Origin: Nocardioides luteus
GTDB taxonomy: Bacteria; Actinomycetota; Actinomycetes; Propionibacteriales; Nocardioidaceae
Direction: 5' to 3'
Assembly (NCBI RefSeq): GCF_015752315.1
Contig: NZ_JADOVJ010000001.1
Coordinates: forward strand, 3,588,501-3,652,500
DNA: 64,000 bases
The position numbers and the translations under genes were made by a program. Shown here piece after piece: positions 54,464-63,762 of the stretch; the first letter of the stretch is position 1; each line of letters opens with the position of its first letter. The notes beneath the pieces were generated by a model that did not search any database, was not told the DNA's origin, and was given only the letters and a program-made list of their open reading frames with translations.

Positions 54464-55428
54464 TGTGACGGCACGCCCTCGAAGCTCTCGGGCCGGTGGA
54501 TCCACTTCGCCCGGTCGATCGGCCAGCCCAGGGCGACGACCTTGCCGACCACGTTGTCCTCCGGCACCCACGGGACCAGGGCGCAGTCGGTCTCGTTGGC
54601 CGTGCACATGTGCACGGTCGAGTCGGCCGAGTTGGCCCGGTTGTCGCCCATCACGAACAGCGAGCCCTCGGGCACCGGACCGACCTCCCAGTGGCGGTTG
54701 CCGGGCATCGGCCCGAAGCACTCGCCCTCCTTGTTGGGGCGGCCGCACTTGGTCTCGGAGGGCCGGGCGTACGGCTCGTCGATCGGCACGCCGTTGACGA
54801 TCAGCCTGCCCTGCTTGTCGCAGCACTCGATGACGTCGCCGGGGACCCCGATGACGCGCTTCACCAGGTGGCCGCCCTCGGGGTAGAGACCGATGATCGC
54901 CAGGCCCTTGCCGAGCAGGTTGTCCGGACCGCTGGATTCGTCGACACCGAGCCAGGAGCCCGGGTCGGAGAAGACCACGACGTCACCGCGCTGGGGCGTT
55001 CCGGCGAACCAGTAGGACGGCTTCTCCACCAGCACCCGGTCGTCGGTGGCCACCGACGGGCCGCCCTGCAGACCCGGCTCCATCGACTCCGAGGGGATGT
55101 AGAAGGCCTGCACGAACAGGGCCTTCACCACGACCGCCACCAGGACGGCCAGCACGACCAGGACGATGCCCTCCTGCCAGGCCGACAGGCGCGGCTTGTG
55201 CTCCTCCTCGTGGCCCGGAGCCTGGCCCGGAGCATGGCGCGGGCCGTGGCCGGCACCCGGGCCGGCGCCCGGGCCGTTGCCCGGGTGGCGCCCCGGACCC
55301 GGCTGCTGGGGGGTCCAGCGCGGCGCCTGGGAGGAAGACGAGAACGACCGCGATCCCCCCATGTCGGGCCCGTCCCAGCGGGCCTGGGGCCCGACGCCGA
55401 CGGAAGGATCGCGGTCGTTCGAAGTCAC
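54460..55428 (-). CDS. lepB: Signal peptidase I
   Basis: This membrane protease cleaves Sec and Tat signal peptides. The 322-aa protein has an unusual Gly/Pro/His-rich cytoplasmic N-terminus of 80 residues ([18 protein letters not shown] and so on), one transmembrane helix ([18 protein letters not shown]), the catalytic Ser115 in [10 protein letters not shown] and Lys190 in [13 protein letters not shown]. The periplasmic domain has two Cys-rich loops. The N-terminal repeats are typical of actinobacterial LepB but vary among species. Confidence 0.95.
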   Translation of the reverse strand: MTSNDRDPSVGVGPQARWDGPDMGGSRSFSSSSQAPRWTPQQPGPGRHPGNGPGAGPGAGHGPRHAPGQAPGHEEEHKPRLSAWQEGIVLVVLAVLVAVVVKALFVQAFYIPSESMEPGLQGGPSVATDDRVLVEKPSYWFAGTPQRGDVVVFSDPGSWLGVDESSGPDNLLGKGLAIIGLYPEGGHLVKRVIGVPGDVIECCDKQGRLIVNGVPIDEPYARPSETKCGRPNKEGECFGPMPGNRHWEVGPVPEGSLFVMGDNRANSADSTVHMCTANETDCALVPWVPEDNVVGKVVALGWPIDRAKWIHRPESFEGVPSQ

Positions 55429-55498
55429 GCGGTGAGTCTAGAGAGTTCCTCCACAACGAGCCTCATCGACTCGCAATGCTCAGGAAACCCTCAGACCT

Positions 55499-55560
55499 CC
55501 GAGGCTCACGCCTCGGCCTGGGGCAGATCGGGCGTCGCTTCGCTCCGCCGATCAAGCCCC
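55499..55560 (-). terminator. Two hairpins between rplS and lepB
   Basis: CCGAGGC-TCAC-GCCTCGG lies at 55499-55516. GGGGC/GCCCC (55520-55524, 55556-55560) with inner GATCGG/CCGATC (55526-55531, 55548-55553) follows. They probably end or attenuate the rplS transcript. Confidence 0.6.
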
Positions 55561-55566
55561 AGCCGC

Positions 55567-55917
55567 TCACGCCTCGCGGCGCTCCTTGATCTTCGCCTTC
55601 TTGCCGCGCAGGTTGCGCAGGTAGTAGAGCTTCGCGCGACGGACGTCACCGCGGGTGACGACCTCGATCTGCTCGAAGATCGGGGAGTGCAGCGGGAAGG
55701 TGCGCTCGACACCCACGCCGAAGGAGACCTTGCGGACGGTGAAGGTGCGGCCGATGCCGGAACCGTGGATGCGGATCACGACGCCCTGGAACACCTGGAC
55801 GCGGGACCGGTTGCCCTCGACGACCTTGACGTGCACCTTGACGGTGTCGCCGGCGCGGAACTCCGGCAGGTCGTCGCGCTTGGAGGCGTTGCCGACCTCA
55901 GCGAGTACGTTGCTCAT
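55567..55917 (-). CDS. rplS: 50S ribosomal protein L19
   Basis: L19 lies at the subunit interface near bridge B8. The 116-aa protein has the family core [40 protein letters not shown] and [20 protein letters not shown]. Of the tandem ATGs, 55917 is chosen because GGAG lies 5 nt before it but only 2 nt before 55920. It precedes lepB in the usual order. Confidence 0.97.
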   Translation of the reverse strand: MSNVLAEVGNASKRDDLPEFRAGDTVKVHVKVVEGNRSRVQVFQGVVIRIHGSGIGRTFTVRKVSFGVGVERTFPLHSPIFEQIEVVTRGDVRRAKLYYLRNLRGKKAKIKERREA

Positions 55918-56207
55918 CATCTCTCCTCACGCTCGCCACAGGCCGATCGCGGTCATCCATGCCCTGGTCAGGGCGATCTTTGGCGGTGGTCCAGACGCGC
56001 TGGCCGGCGGCGCACGGTTCCCCCTGTGGCAGGAGCCCGTCGCGACACCTCCGGGTGTCTTCTTCGGAGCGTGCCTCGGCCGACTGGACCGGCTCACAAG
56101 TCTGCCACAGCGCCGCGGGGCGCCGAGAATCGAGACGACCGGGCCAGTGGTAGCACGGAGGGCGGAGACGTACGCAGCAACCCCCGCCCCCGTGCAAGGA
56201 TTCCCCC
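55918..56207. other. Intergenic region between rplS and fic
   Basis: This 290-bp region must carry the rplS leader and promoter (minus) and the fic promoter (plus). A short hairpin GACACC-TCCG-GGTGTC lies near 56043-56058. A palindrome-rich, CG-rich stretch follows. I see no gene and no repeat shared with other sites. Confidence 0.6.
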
Positions 56208-57419
56208 GTGACCGACACCGACTGGCCACCGCACACCTACATGACGCGCCCCTACCGGCAGCGGATCCCGCGCGGGCCGCGCGCGGACCGGCTGCTCCGC
56301 GAGGTCACCGTGGCGCTGCCACCCCACATCGCCGACCTCGACCTGGTGCTGGAGCGTCCGGTGGCGGCGATGACGACCGCCAGCGCCGGGGCGCTGCGAC
56401 ACCTCGACCTGGTCCACGGCCGGACGATGGACGGGCTCAACCACCTGCAGCTGCGCACCGAGGCGATCGACTCCTCCAAGATCGAGCACGTCGAGGCCAG
56501 CCTGGCCGACTACGGGCGAGCCCTGCTCGGTATCGGCGCCAACTCCTCGGCGACCTCGATGGCGTCGGCGACCCAGGCCATGCAGCGTCTGATCAGCGAG
56601 GCCGACACCACCCGCAAGATCACCTCCGACGCGATCCTGCGCGCACACCGGGACCTGTTCGAGCGGCACCCCGACGAGGCCGCCAACGCCGGCCGGTTCC
56701 GCGTCGTGCAGAACTGGGTCGGCGGTTCCGACTACGCACCGCGCGACACCCTGCACGTGCCACCGCCACCGGAGACGGTCGTCGACTACATCGAGGACCT
56801 GGTCTCCTTCGCGAACCGCGACGACCTCTCCCCCATCGCCCAGGCTGCGATCGTGCACGCCCAGTTCGAGTCGATCCATCCCTTCATCGACGGCAACGGC
56901 CGGATCGGGCGGGCACTCATCCACGCCGTGCTGCGGCGACGCCGTGCCTCCCGCCACCTGGCCGTCCCGATCGCCTCCGCACTCGTCGCCCACCGCGACC
57001 GCTACTTCTCCGCCCTCAACGACTACCGAGCCGGCACGGTGGCCACGATCATCGCCATGCTCGCCGCCTCGACGACCATCGCCACGACGGAGTCGTGGAA
57101 GACCGCCGAGACCCTGGAGAGCATCCGGGCAGACTGGGGCGAGGCGGCCGGCGGCCCGCGGCCGGGGTCTGCTGCGTACCGTCTTCTCGACCTGCTCACC
57201 GAGGAGCCCATCCTCAACGCCGAGCTCGTCACCGAGCAGCTGGGGATCGAGGACGCCGTCGGGACGATCGAGGGTCTGGAGAAGGTCGGCATCCTCACCC
57301 GCGCCAAGCGCACCCGCCGCTCCCCCGTCTGGATCGCGCCGGCGGTGCTGGCCGAGGTGGAGGACCTCAGCGCCCGCATCCAGCACCAGGCGCGGCAGCT
57401 GCCGTACGGGCCGCGCTGA
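56208..57419 (+). CDS. Fic-family AMP-transferase-like protein with N-terminal inhibitory helix
   Basis: This 403-aa protein has a Fic domain that probably transfers AMP, or another nucleotide-type group, to a protein. The active motif HPFIDGNGRIGR lies at 224-235, preceded by an N-terminal helix with SSKIEHVEAS (89-98). This resembles the inhibitory (S/T)xxxE(G/N) motif of class II Fic proteins but has His in place of Gly or Asn. The C-terminus (ELVTEQLGIEDAVGTIEGLEKVG) is a winged-helix. The target is unknown. GTG 56208 follows AAGGA with 8 nt. No antitoxin gene is visible. Confidence 0.9.
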   Translation: MTDTDWPPHTYMTRPYRQRIPRGPRADRLLREVTVALPPHIADLDLVLERPVAAMTTASAGALRHLDLVHGRTMDGLNHLQLRTEAIDSSKIEHVEASLADYGRALLGIGANSSATSMASATQAMQRLISEADTTRKITSDAILRAHRDLFERHPDEAANAGRFRVVQNWVGGSDYAPRDTLHVPPPPETVVDYIEDLVSFANRDDLSPIAQAAIVHAQFESIHPFIDGNGRIGRALIHAVLRRRRASRHLAVPIASALVAHRDRYFSALNDYRAGTVATIIAMLAASTTIATTESWKTAETLESIRADWGEAAGGPRPGSAAYRLLDLLTEEPILNAELVTEQLGIEDAVGTIEGLEKVGILTRAKRTRRSPVWIAPAVLAEVEDLSARIQHQARQLPYGPR

Positions 57420-57424
57420 GGGCC

Positions 57425-57456
57425 GGATGTTCACCGAGCTACCTCGGTGAACATCC
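57425..57456 (+). terminator. Terminator after fic
   Basis: GGATGTTCACCGAG (57425-57438) pairs perfectly with CTCGGTGAACATCC (57443-57456) around CTAC, 5 nt past the fic stop. Confidence 0.85.
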
Positions 57457-57468
57457 CGCGCGTACGCC

Positions 57469-57504
57469 ACGAGGCCCGCCCCGGCGAACCGGGACGGGCC
57501 TCGT
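57469..57504 (-). terminator. Terminator after amtB
   Basis: ACGAGGCCCG-C-CCCGG (57469-57484) pairs with CCGGG-A-CGGGCCTCGT (57489-57504) around CGAA. It lies 15 nt past the amtB stop on the minus strand. Confidence 0.8.
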
Positions 57505-57518
57505 CGAACCTGATGAGG

Positions 57519-58778
57519 TCAGCCGACCTCTTGGTAACCGGGCTCGTGGATGGCGAGGTCGATACCGGCGACCTCGTCCTCCTCCTTGGCGCGGAAGCCG
57601 ATGGTCTTCTCGATCGCCAGGCCGACGACGTACGCGACGATGAACGCGAAGGCGATCACGGCGACCGAGGAGCCGACCTGCTTGATGAGCTGGTCGAAGC
57701 CACCGCCGAAGAAGAGGCCGGTGCCGCCGACCTGGGCGAAGAAGCCGAGGTAGGCACAGCCGATGAAACCGGCGACCAGGTGGATGCCGACGACGTCGAG
57801 GGTGTCGTCGAAGCCGAGCTTCCACTTCAGCTCGACGGCGAGGCAGCACACGACGCCGACGAGCAGGCCGAGGACGATCGCCCAGATCGGGGCGATGTGG
57901 GCACAGGCCGGGGTGATCGCGACCAGACCGGCGACGACACCGGAGGCGGCGCCGACGGCGGTGGACTTACCGTCCTTGAACTTCTCCACGATGATCCAGC
58001 CGATCAGACCCGCGGCCGGGGCGATCAGGGTGTTGAGGAAGATCAGGGTGGTCTGGCCCTGGGTGGTGCCCGGGACACCGGTGTTGAAGCCGAACCAGCC
58101 GAACCAGAGGATCGCGGTACCGATCAGGACCAGCGGTACGTTGTGAGCAGCCGTCTCCTCCTTGGAGAAGCCGACCTTGCGCTGACCGAGCACGAGCGCC
58201 AGGGCGAGCGCGGCCGCACCGGCGGCCTGGTGGACGATCGTGCCGCCGGCCCAGTCGAGGGCGCCCCACTTGCCGATCCAGCCGATGTAGTCACCGTCGG
58301 CGTTGAGGGCCCACACCCAGGCCTGGCCCGGGAAGTAGACGACGGTCGCCCAGATGCCCGCGAAGAGCAGCCACGGCCAGAACTTGGCCCGGTCGGCGAT
58401 CGAACCCGAGATCAGCGCGACGGTGATGATGGCGAAGGAGCCACCGAAGGCGAGGCCGCCGAAGAAGTTCGTCGAGTCCTCGACCGCCGTGCCGTCGTCG
58501 AACTCCTTGACCAGGTCGCCGAAGGCGCCGGTCAGACCGAAGTCCTGGAACGGGTTGCCGAAGAAGTTGGTGAAGCCGGACTCGGAGATGGTTCCGATGC
58601 CGCTGAAGCCGTAGAGCACCCACAGCAGGGTGATCAGGCCGAGCGAGCCGAAGCTCAGCATCATCATCGAGACGACACTCTTGGACTTCACGAGGCCGCC
58701 GTAGAAGAAGGCGAGGCCTGGGGTCATGAAGATCACGAGCGCCGTGCACAGCAGCTGCCATGCAAGATCGGTAGTCAT
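57519..58778 (-). CDS. amtB: Ammonium transporter AmtB
   Basis: This is an 11-helix trimeric ammonium channel of 419 aa. Visible features are the N-terminal CTALVIFMTPGLAFFYGGLV, the first pore His in GGTIVHQAAGAAALALALV and the second in VVGIHLVAGFIGCAYLGFF. The C-terminal cytoplasmic tail (HEPGYQEVG) is where PII would bind. ATG 58778 follows GAGGT. Upstream is a GlnR-like box (58851-58888). Unlike the usual amt-glnK order, no PII gene follows and a terminator comes next. Confidence 0.95.
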   Translation of the reverse strand: MTTDLAWQLLCTALVIFMTPGLAFFYGGLVKSKSVVSMMMLSFGSLGLITLLWVLYGFSGIGTISESGFTNFFGNPFQDFGLTGAFGDLVKEFDDGTAVEDSTNFFGGLAFGGSFAIITVALISGSIADRAKFWPWLLFAGIWATVVYFPGQAWVWALNADGDYIGWIGKWGALDWAGGTIVHQAAGAAALALALVLGQRKVGFSKEETAAHNVPLVLIGTAILWFGWFGFNTGVPGTTQGQTTLIFLNTLIAPAAGLIGWIIVEKFKDGKSTAVGAASGVVAGLVAITPACAHIAPIWAIVLGLLVGVVCCLAVELKWKLGFDDTLDVVGIHLVAGFIGCAYLGFFAQVGGTGLFFGGGFDQLIKQVGSSVAVIAFAFIVAYVVGLAIEKTIGFRAKEEDEVAGIDLAIHEPGYQEVG

Positions 58779-58850
58779 TCGTACCTCATATGGTCGGGGT
58801 TCGGATCGCGTGAGCCGAGCACACGTTTCGCCGGATCTTGTCGAGCCCCC

Positions 58851-58888
58851 GTTTCGGTAACAAACTCTTTATGTTACAGACGCGTAAC
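58851..58888 (-). promoter_or_regulatory. GlnR-type nitrogen-control box upstream of amtB
   Basis: Read on minus the 11-bp-phased half-sites are GTTAC, GTAAC, AGTTT and GAAAC, starting at 58888, 58877, 58866 and 58855. The actinobacterial GlnR consensus (from memory) alternates GTnAC and GaAAC with 6-nt gaps; three of four half-sites fit and one is weak. The amtB start is 73 nt away. Confidence 0.65.
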
Positions 58889-58911
58889 AGACTTCCGATG
58901 TGGGTGACTTG

Positions 58912-60069
58912 TTATCTAACCGCTCGCCTCGGTTTGGTGAGGATCACAGCACCGGTCGGCGCATCGAGGTCACGACGCAGCCGGAAACCGGCCTTCTTGT
59001 ACATCTTCTGGTTCCGCTCGCTCTTGGCCCCGGTGAAGAGCTGGTGGGTCCTGGCGTCGGCCGGGGCCACCGCCTGGATGTGGTCCAGCAGCTGGCGACC
59101 GAGTCCGCGTCCGCGCATGTCCGGGGCGGTCATCAGCCGCCCGATCTCCCAGACGTCGCCCTCGAGCCGGCCACGGACCGAGCCGACCAGCCGCCCGGCG
59201 GAGCGGACGACGTAGACGTCGTGGGTCTCCAGCGCGCGCACCGTGTCCTCGAGCGACTCGTGCAGCGGCGGGATCACGACGCCGGGGTTGTCGTGCATCT
59301 CCTGCACCCAGCAGGCGAGCTGCAGCGTGTGCAGCTCCGGGGCGTCGGCGCGGACGGCGGGCACGATCTCCCACTCCGTGGCCGCCTGGGACGCGTGGAG
59401 CAGGTCGGGGCGGCGTACGGCGGTTCGTTCCACGGCCTGCTGGTGGCGCCACTCGGCGATGCGCTTGTGGTCGCCGCTGAGCAGCACCTTCGGGACCTCG
59501 AGGTCGCGCCAGGAGGCGGGCTTCGTGTAGACCGGGTACTCCAGCAGGCCGTCCTCGTGGGACTCCTCCACGAGCGACTCGGCGTTGCCCATGAAGCCGG
59601 GAAGCAGGCGTACGACGGCCTCGGTGATCGCCATCGCGGCAACCTCTCCCCCGTTGAGCACGTAGTCGCCCAGGGAGATCTCCCGGACCTCGGCGCGGGT
59701 GGCGGCGTGGTCGAGGACGCGCTGGTCGATGCCCTCGTAGCGACCGAGCAGGAAGACCAGCCTCTCCCGGGTCGACAGGTCTCGAGCCACGGCCTGGGTG
59801 AACGGCTCGCCGCTCGGGGTCGTGACGATGACGGTCGCGCCGTCGATCGCCAGCTCGTCGAAGGCCTCGCCGAACGGCTCCGGCTTCATCACCATCCCGG
59901 CACCACCACCGTAGGGGGTGTCGTCGACCGTGCGGTGCTTGTCGTGGGTCCAGTCACGTACGTCGTGGACGTGCATCTCCAGCAGCCCGGACTCGATCGC
60001 CTTGCCCGGCAGGCTCAGCCGCAGCGGCGCCAGGTAGTCGGGGAAGATCGTGAGGTAGTCGAGCCTCAC
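58912..60069 (-). CDS. trmD: TrmD tRNA (guanine37-N1)-methyltransferase fused to a GNAT acetyltransferase
   Basis: Residues 1-225 are TrmD, the trefoil-knot SAM methyltransferase that makes m1G37 and prevents frameshifting: [24 protein letters not shown] (108-118), [14 protein letters not shown] (131-144) and the C-terminal [14 protein letters not shown]. Residues 233-385 form a complete GNAT domain with the acetyl-CoA motif [11 protein letters not shown] (318-328) and [12 protein letters not shown]. TrmD alone is about 230-250 aa, so this is a gene fusion. GTG 60069 overlaps the rimM stop (GTGA). Confidence 0.93.
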   Translation of the reverse strand: MRLDYLTIFPDYLAPLRLSLPGKAIESGLLEMHVHDVRDWTHDKHRTVDDTPYGGGAGMVMKPEPFGEAFDELAIDGATVIVTTPSGEPFTQAVARDLSTRERLVFLLGRYEGIDQRVLDHAATRAEVREISLGDYVLNGGEVAAMAITEAVVRLLPGFMGNAESLVEESHEDGLLEYPVYTKPASWRDLEVPKVLLSGDHKRIAEWRHQQAVERTAVRRPDLLHASQAATEWEIVPAVRADAPELHTLQLACWVQEMHDNPGVVIPPLHESLEDTVRALETHDVYVVRSAGRLVGSVRGRLEGDVWEIGRLMTAPDMRGRGLGRQLLDHIQAVAPADARTHQLFTGAKSERNQKMYKKAGFRLRRDLDAPTGAVILTKPRRAVR

Positions 60070-60626
60070 TTCGCCTCGTCCTCGTCCTCGGGGAACGGCG
60101 TCACGAGGCCGGGCCGGTCGGCGATGACGACCTTCTTCTCGGTGAGGTCGACGACCGGCACCAGCGCCTTCACGAACGGCACCAGCGCGTCGCGCCGGTC
60201 AGGGGTACGGATCGTCAGCAGGTCCTGCGCGCCACCGTGGACCAGCGCCTTGACGGTGCCGAGCTCGCGGCCTTCCTCGTCGAAGGCGGTCAGGCCGATG
60301 AGCTGGTGGTCGTAGTACTCGTCGGGGTCCTCCGGCGTCTCCTCGGCCGGGACGTCGGCGAAGAGCAGCGTCCCGCGAGCGGCCTCGGCCTCGTTGCGGT
60401 CGGTGATCTCCTCGAAGGCGACCTGAAGCACCTGCCCGTGCCAGCGGGCGCCCTCCACGGTCAGCCGCTTCGCGGCGTACGCCGATCCCTTGGGCGGCTG
60501 CGTCCGCAGCACCGTCCCCTCGGCGAACCGCCTGTCGGGCTCGTCGGTGCGCACCTCGACGGTCACGAACCCGCGGATCCCGTGCGGCTTGCCGATCCGT
60601 CCGACCAGCACCTCGATCAACTCCAC
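60066..60626 (-). CDS. rimM: 16S rRNA processing protein RimM
   Basis: RimM assists maturation of the 30S head by binding S19. The 186-aa protein has the N-terminal [18 protein letters not shown], a PRC-barrel C-terminal domain with [13 protein letters not shown] and the closing [16 protein letters not shown] 60626 is used; GTG 60611, preceded by GGAG with 8 nt, may be the true start. It overlaps trmD by 4 nt and follows khpA after a palindrome-containing gap. Confidence 0.94.
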   Translation of the reverse strand: MELIEVLVGRIGKPHGIRGFVTVEVRTDEPDRRFAEGTVLRTQPPKGSAYAAKRLTVEGARWHGQVLQVAFEEITDRNEAEAARGTLLFADVPAEETPEDPDEYYDHQLIGLTAFDEEGRELGTVKALVHGGAQDLLTIRTPDRRDALVPFVKALVPVVDLTEKKVVIADRPGLVTPFPEDEDEAK

Positions 60627-60690
60627 GAGGTGAGCCTAGAGGGTGGCGTACGTCGGGCTGAACTCCTCGGGGCGGGCGGCCCGGCCTGCT

Positions 60691-60759
60691 GTAACACGCT
60701 GTTCGTAGCACTATCCGGTCGTTCACATAGGGCGAGTAGTACTACGAACGACGTGTTAC
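60691..60759. repeat. 23-bp-arm imperfect palindrome upstream of rimM
   Basis: 60691-60713 (GTAACACG...) and 60737-60759 (...CGTGTTAC) pair at 20 of 23 positions around a 23-nt loop. A promoter, operator or RNA structure are possible; I see no match elsewhere in the window. Confidence 0.75.
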
Positions 60760-60782
60760 CCGGAGCCGGCCGCCGAAATGAG

Positions 60783-60818
60783 CAACGGGCGCCACCCCCG
60801 AAGGAGTGACGCCCGTTG
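60783..60818 (-). terminator. Terminator between khpA and rimM
   Basis: CAACGGGCGCCAC (60783-60795) pairs with GTGACGCCCGTTG (60806-60818) with one mismatch. It separates rpsP-khpA from rimM-trmD. Confidence 0.8.
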
Positions 60819-60838
60819 TGAGTTGGTGCAGCCGGTGC

Positions 60839-61081
60839 TCAGCGACCGCCGTCGACGTCGACGAAGTCGATCCGCGCGCCGCCCTTGCCGGCCAGCGCGG
60901 AGATGACCGTGCGGAACGCGGTGGCGGTGCGGCCACCGCGGCCGATCACCTTGCCGAGGTCGTCGGGGTGGACCCGGACCTCGAGAACGGAGCCGCGACG
61001 AAGCTGCTTGTCGCGCACGCTCACCTCGTCCGGGTTGTCGACGACTCCTCGGACGAGGTGCTCGAGAGCTTCGGCGAGCAT
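60839..61081 (-). CDS. khpA: KH-domain RNA-binding protein KhpA
   Basis: This 80-aa single KH-domain protein carries the GxxG loop in DLGKVIGRGGRTATAFRTV. KhpA, with KhpB, binds many RNAs and influences cell division in Gram-positives. It follows rpsP by 5 nt, the usual rpsP-khpA-rimM order in actinobacteria. Confidence 0.95.
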   Translation of the reverse strand: MLAEALEHLVRGVVDNPDEVSVRDKQLRRGSVLEVRVHPDDLGKVIGRGGRTATAFRTVISALAGKGGARIDFVDVDGGR

Positions 61082-61086
61082 GCTGC

Positions 61087-61569
61087 TCAGGCCTCGGCCT
61101 CGGCGGCCTGGGCCTCGTCAGTCGACGCAGCCTCGGCCTTGGGCTCCTCGGCCGGAGCCTCCTCAGCCTTGGGCTCCTCAGCCTTCTTGGCGGCCTTCTT
61201 GGTGACGGCCTCGGAGCCGGCGGAGGCGTGCGCCTCGGCGAGAGCCTTGTTGAAGAGCTCCAGCTTGTCGGGCTTCGGGGCGGCGTGACGCAGGGTGCCC
61301 TCGGCGCCCGGGAGGCCCTTGAACTTCTGCCAGTCGCCGGTCACCTTGAGGATCGCCTCGAGAGCCGGGGTCGGCTGGGCGCCGACGCCGAGCCAGTACT
61401 GGGCGCGCTCGGAGTCGACCTGGATGAAGCTCGGCTCCTCCTTGGGACGGTAGAGACCGATCTCCTCGATGACAGCGCCGTCGCGCTTCTTGCGCGAGTC
61501 GACGATGACGATGCGGTACTGCGGAACCCGGATCTTGCCCAGGCGCTTCAAGCGGATCTTGACAGCCAC
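61087..61569 (-). CDS. rpsP: 30S ribosomal protein S16 with acidic tail
   Basis: S16 is an early assembly protein of the small subunit. The first 110 residues are canonical: [40 protein letters not shown], and [22 protein letters not shown]-terminal extension of about 45 residues rich in Ala, Glu and Lys follows; similar tails are common in high-GC species. GTG 61569 gives the conserved start and AAGGAA lies upstream. Confidence 0.96.
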   Translation of the reverse strand: MAVKIRLKRLGKIRVPQYRIVIVDSRKKRDGAVIEEIGLYRPKEEPSFIQVDSERAQYWLGVGAQPTPALEAILKVTGDWQKFKGLPGAEGTLRHAAPKPDKLELFNKALAEAHASAGSEAVTKKAAKKAEEPKAEEAPAEEPKAEAASTDEAQAAEAEA

Positions 61570-61780
61570 TGTTGGTGGTATTCCTTCGGAATCGAATATG
61601 GGTGAAGAGGCCCGTGTCGGTGTGGGGACACCCGTCAGGCAACTTCGGCGGGCACTGAGCGCCGGGTGAGAGGGTCCCTGCGCACAGGACACGCGCTCCA
61701 GTTTGCCAGACCTGCAGGTCGGGAAGAAATTCCCGTACGCAGCGCGCAACCGCCCCACCCGGCGGGGCGTCTCACCAGTC

Positions 61781-62668
61781 ATGACGATCACCGCACCCGC
61801 TCCCAGCCCGGCCGAGCACGACGTGCTCGCGATCGCTGCCCGGCGTACGCCGCTGAGCAAGCGCCACCCCTCGCTGCTTCCCCTCGCTCGCTTCGTCCAC
61901 CGCGAACGGCGCCACCTCGACTGGCTGCTCTCCTCCACCACCTGGGCGACCACCCGCTCGCAGGAGAACCTCCCGGTGCGCGTCAAGCAGCACGGTTCGC
62001 TCCTGCTGCGCCAGCTCGGCGAGGCCGAGATGTGGCTGCAGCACAACAAGATCACCAATCTGCGGCTCGCGGCCGCAGAGACGGACGGGGTCGTGGTCCG
62101 GCCCGGCGAGACCTTCAGCTTCAACAAGGTGGTCGGCGACTGCACCGCCCGCAAGGGCTACGTCGAGGGCATGCGCCTGTCCAACGGCGAGGCGACCCCG
62201 GGCATCGGCGGCGGGATCTGTCAGCTGGCCAACCTGCTGCACTGGATGTTCCTGCACTCCCCGCTCACCATCGTGGAACGCTCGGAGCACAGCTTCGACC
62301 CGTTCCCCGACAACGGTCGGGTGCTCCCCTGGGGCGTCGGCTGCTCGATCGTCTACCCCTACCTCGACCTGGTCGTACGCAACGACACCCCGCACACCTT
62401 CCAGCTGCGCACCTGGGTCGGCGAGAAGCACCTGCGCGGCGAGCTCCGCGCCGACACCCCGACCGGCGTCTCCTATCACGTGGACGCCCGCGGCGAGGAG
62501 TTCCTCCGCGTCCCCTCCGGCGAGGTCTACCGTCGCAACGAGATCTGGCGCACCCTGATCGACACCCGCACCGGGACCGCGTACGCCGAGGAGTGCGTCA
62601 AGCGCAACTGCGCCCTGGTGAAGTACCTCCCCGAGGAGCACCGGATCCGCGACGTCGCTCAGGAGTAG
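61781..62668 (+). CDS. VanW-like protein
   Basis: This 295-aa protein of the VanW family contains the typical [55 protein letters not shown] and [19 protein letters not shown]. VanW accompanies vancomycin-resistance clusters but its function is unknown, and chromosomal copies like this are common and not evidence for resistance. It has no signal peptide. It overlaps the convergent amidohydrolase gene by 10 nt. Confidence 0.88.
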   Translation: MTITAPAPSPAEHDVLAIAARRTPLSKRHPSLLPLARFVHRERRHLDWLLSSTTWATTRSQENLPVRVKQHGSLLLRQLGEAEMWLQHNKITNLRLAAAETDGVVVRPGETFSFNKVVGDCTARKGYVEGMRLSNGEATPGIGGGICQLANLLHWMFLHSPLTIVERSEHSFDPFPDNGRVLPWGVGCSIVYPYLDLVVRNDTPHTFQLRTWVGEKHLRGELRADTPTGVSYHVDARGEEFLRVPSGEVYRRNEIWRTLIDTRTGTAYAEECVKRNCALVKYLPEEHRIRDVAQE

Positions 62669-63732
62669 ATGGTCCCCCGCAGCACGACGGCGGCCGGGCG
62701 GGCCAGGACGGTGAGGTCCTCGAGGGGGTCGGCGTCGTAGACGACGAAGTCGGCGGGATCGCCCTCGGCGAGGCCGGGGTTGTGGCCGAGCCACTCCCGC
62801 GCGCGCCAGGAGGCGGCGCCGAGGACGACGTCGGCGGGAAGGCCGAGGCGGTGCATCGCGAGCACCTCCGTCGGGAGTACGCCGTGCAGCTGGTCGCCCG
62901 CGCCGTCGGAGCCCGCGTAGAGAGCGACCCCCGCCTCGTAGGCGCTCATGATCGTCTCGCGGCGGCGCGCGTAGAGGTCCTCCATGGTGGCGGCGTACGT
63001 CGGGAACTTGGGCGCCGCGGCCGCGGCCAGGTCGGGGAAGATCTCCAGCTGGGCGACGGTGGGGACCAGTGCGGTGCCCTGCTCGGCCATCGCCTCGACG
63101 AGGTCCGGGGTCAGCCCGGTGCCGTGCTCGATGCAGTCGATCCCGGCCTCGATCAGGCCCGGCAGGACCTCGCGGCCGAAGCAGTGCGCCGTGACCCGGG
63201 CGTCGTTGTCGTGGGCCACCTTGATCGCCTCGGCGAACGACTCTGCCGGGAAGGAAGGCTTGAGGTCTCCCTCGGCGCGGTCGATCCAGTCGCCGACGAG
63301 CTTGACCCAGCCGTCGCCGGAGCGGGCCTGCCGCTCGACGGCCTCGGCCAGACCGTCGGGCTCGACCTCGTCGGCGTAGTTGCGCATGTAGCGCTTCGTA
63401 CGGCCGATGTGGCGGCCGGCGCGGATCAGCCGCGGCAGGTCGTCGCGCGACTGCACCCAGCGGGTGTCGGCGGCGCTCCCGGCGTCGCGGAGGAGCAGGG
63501 CACCGGCGTCGCGGTCGGCGATCGCCTGGGCCTCGGCGGTCTCCTGGTCCACGGCGCCGTCGCGCCCCAGCCCGATGTGGCAGTGGGCATCGACGAGCCC
63601 GGGGACGATCCAGCCGGACGCACCGGTCTCCGCCCCCGACGGCCGCTCGTAGGTGATGCGGCCGTCGAGAACGTAGAGGTCCCGCACCTCTCCATCGGGA
63701 AGGACCGGGCCGGAGAAGCGCAGAGCAGTCAT
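62659..63732 (-). CDS. Metal-dependent amidohydrolase (imidazolonepropionase/prolidase-like)
   Basis: This 357-aa TIM-barrel hydrolase has the metal ligands HxH in VDAHCHIGLG, a Lys in WVKLVGDW, His in VTAHCFGRE and in CIEHGTGL, and Asp in LYAGSDGAG. It ends with DFVVYDADPLEDL, typical of the family. The substrate may be a dipeptide, a cyclic amide or an organophosphate-type ester; it is unknown. ATG 63732. It is cut off from its neighbours by a 30-nt gap and convergent to the VanW-like gene. Confidence 0.85.
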   Translation of the reverse strand: MTALRFSGPVLPDGEVRDLYVLDGRITYERPSGAETGASGWIVPGLVDAHCHIGLGRDGAVDQETAEAQAIADRDAGALLLRDAGSAADTRWVQSRDDLPRLIRAGRHIGRTKRYMRNYADEVEPDGLAEAVERQARSGDGWVKLVGDWIDRAEGDLKPSFPAESFAEAIKVAHDNDARVTAHCFGREVLPGLIEAGIDCIEHGTGLTPDLVEAMAEQGTALVPTVAQLEIFPDLAAAAAPKFPTYAATMEDLYARRRETIMSAYEAGVALYAGSDGAGDQLHGVLPTEVLAMHRLGLPADVVLGAASWRAREWLGHNPGLAEGDPADFVVYDADPLEDLTVLARPAAVVLRGTIYS

Positions 63733-63762
63733 GTGACGCAGGTTACTAGCCCGGCGGGGCGG

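Noticed and set aside
55918..56207. Possible structured leader of rplS
   Set aside because: Only a short 6-bp hairpin was found, and I know no L19 autoregulatory leader in actinobacteria that it matches.
61781..62668. VanW-like gene as vancomycin resistance
   Set aside because: No vanHAX-type ligase or two-component genes are present; chromosomal VanW homologues are widespread and of unknown function.
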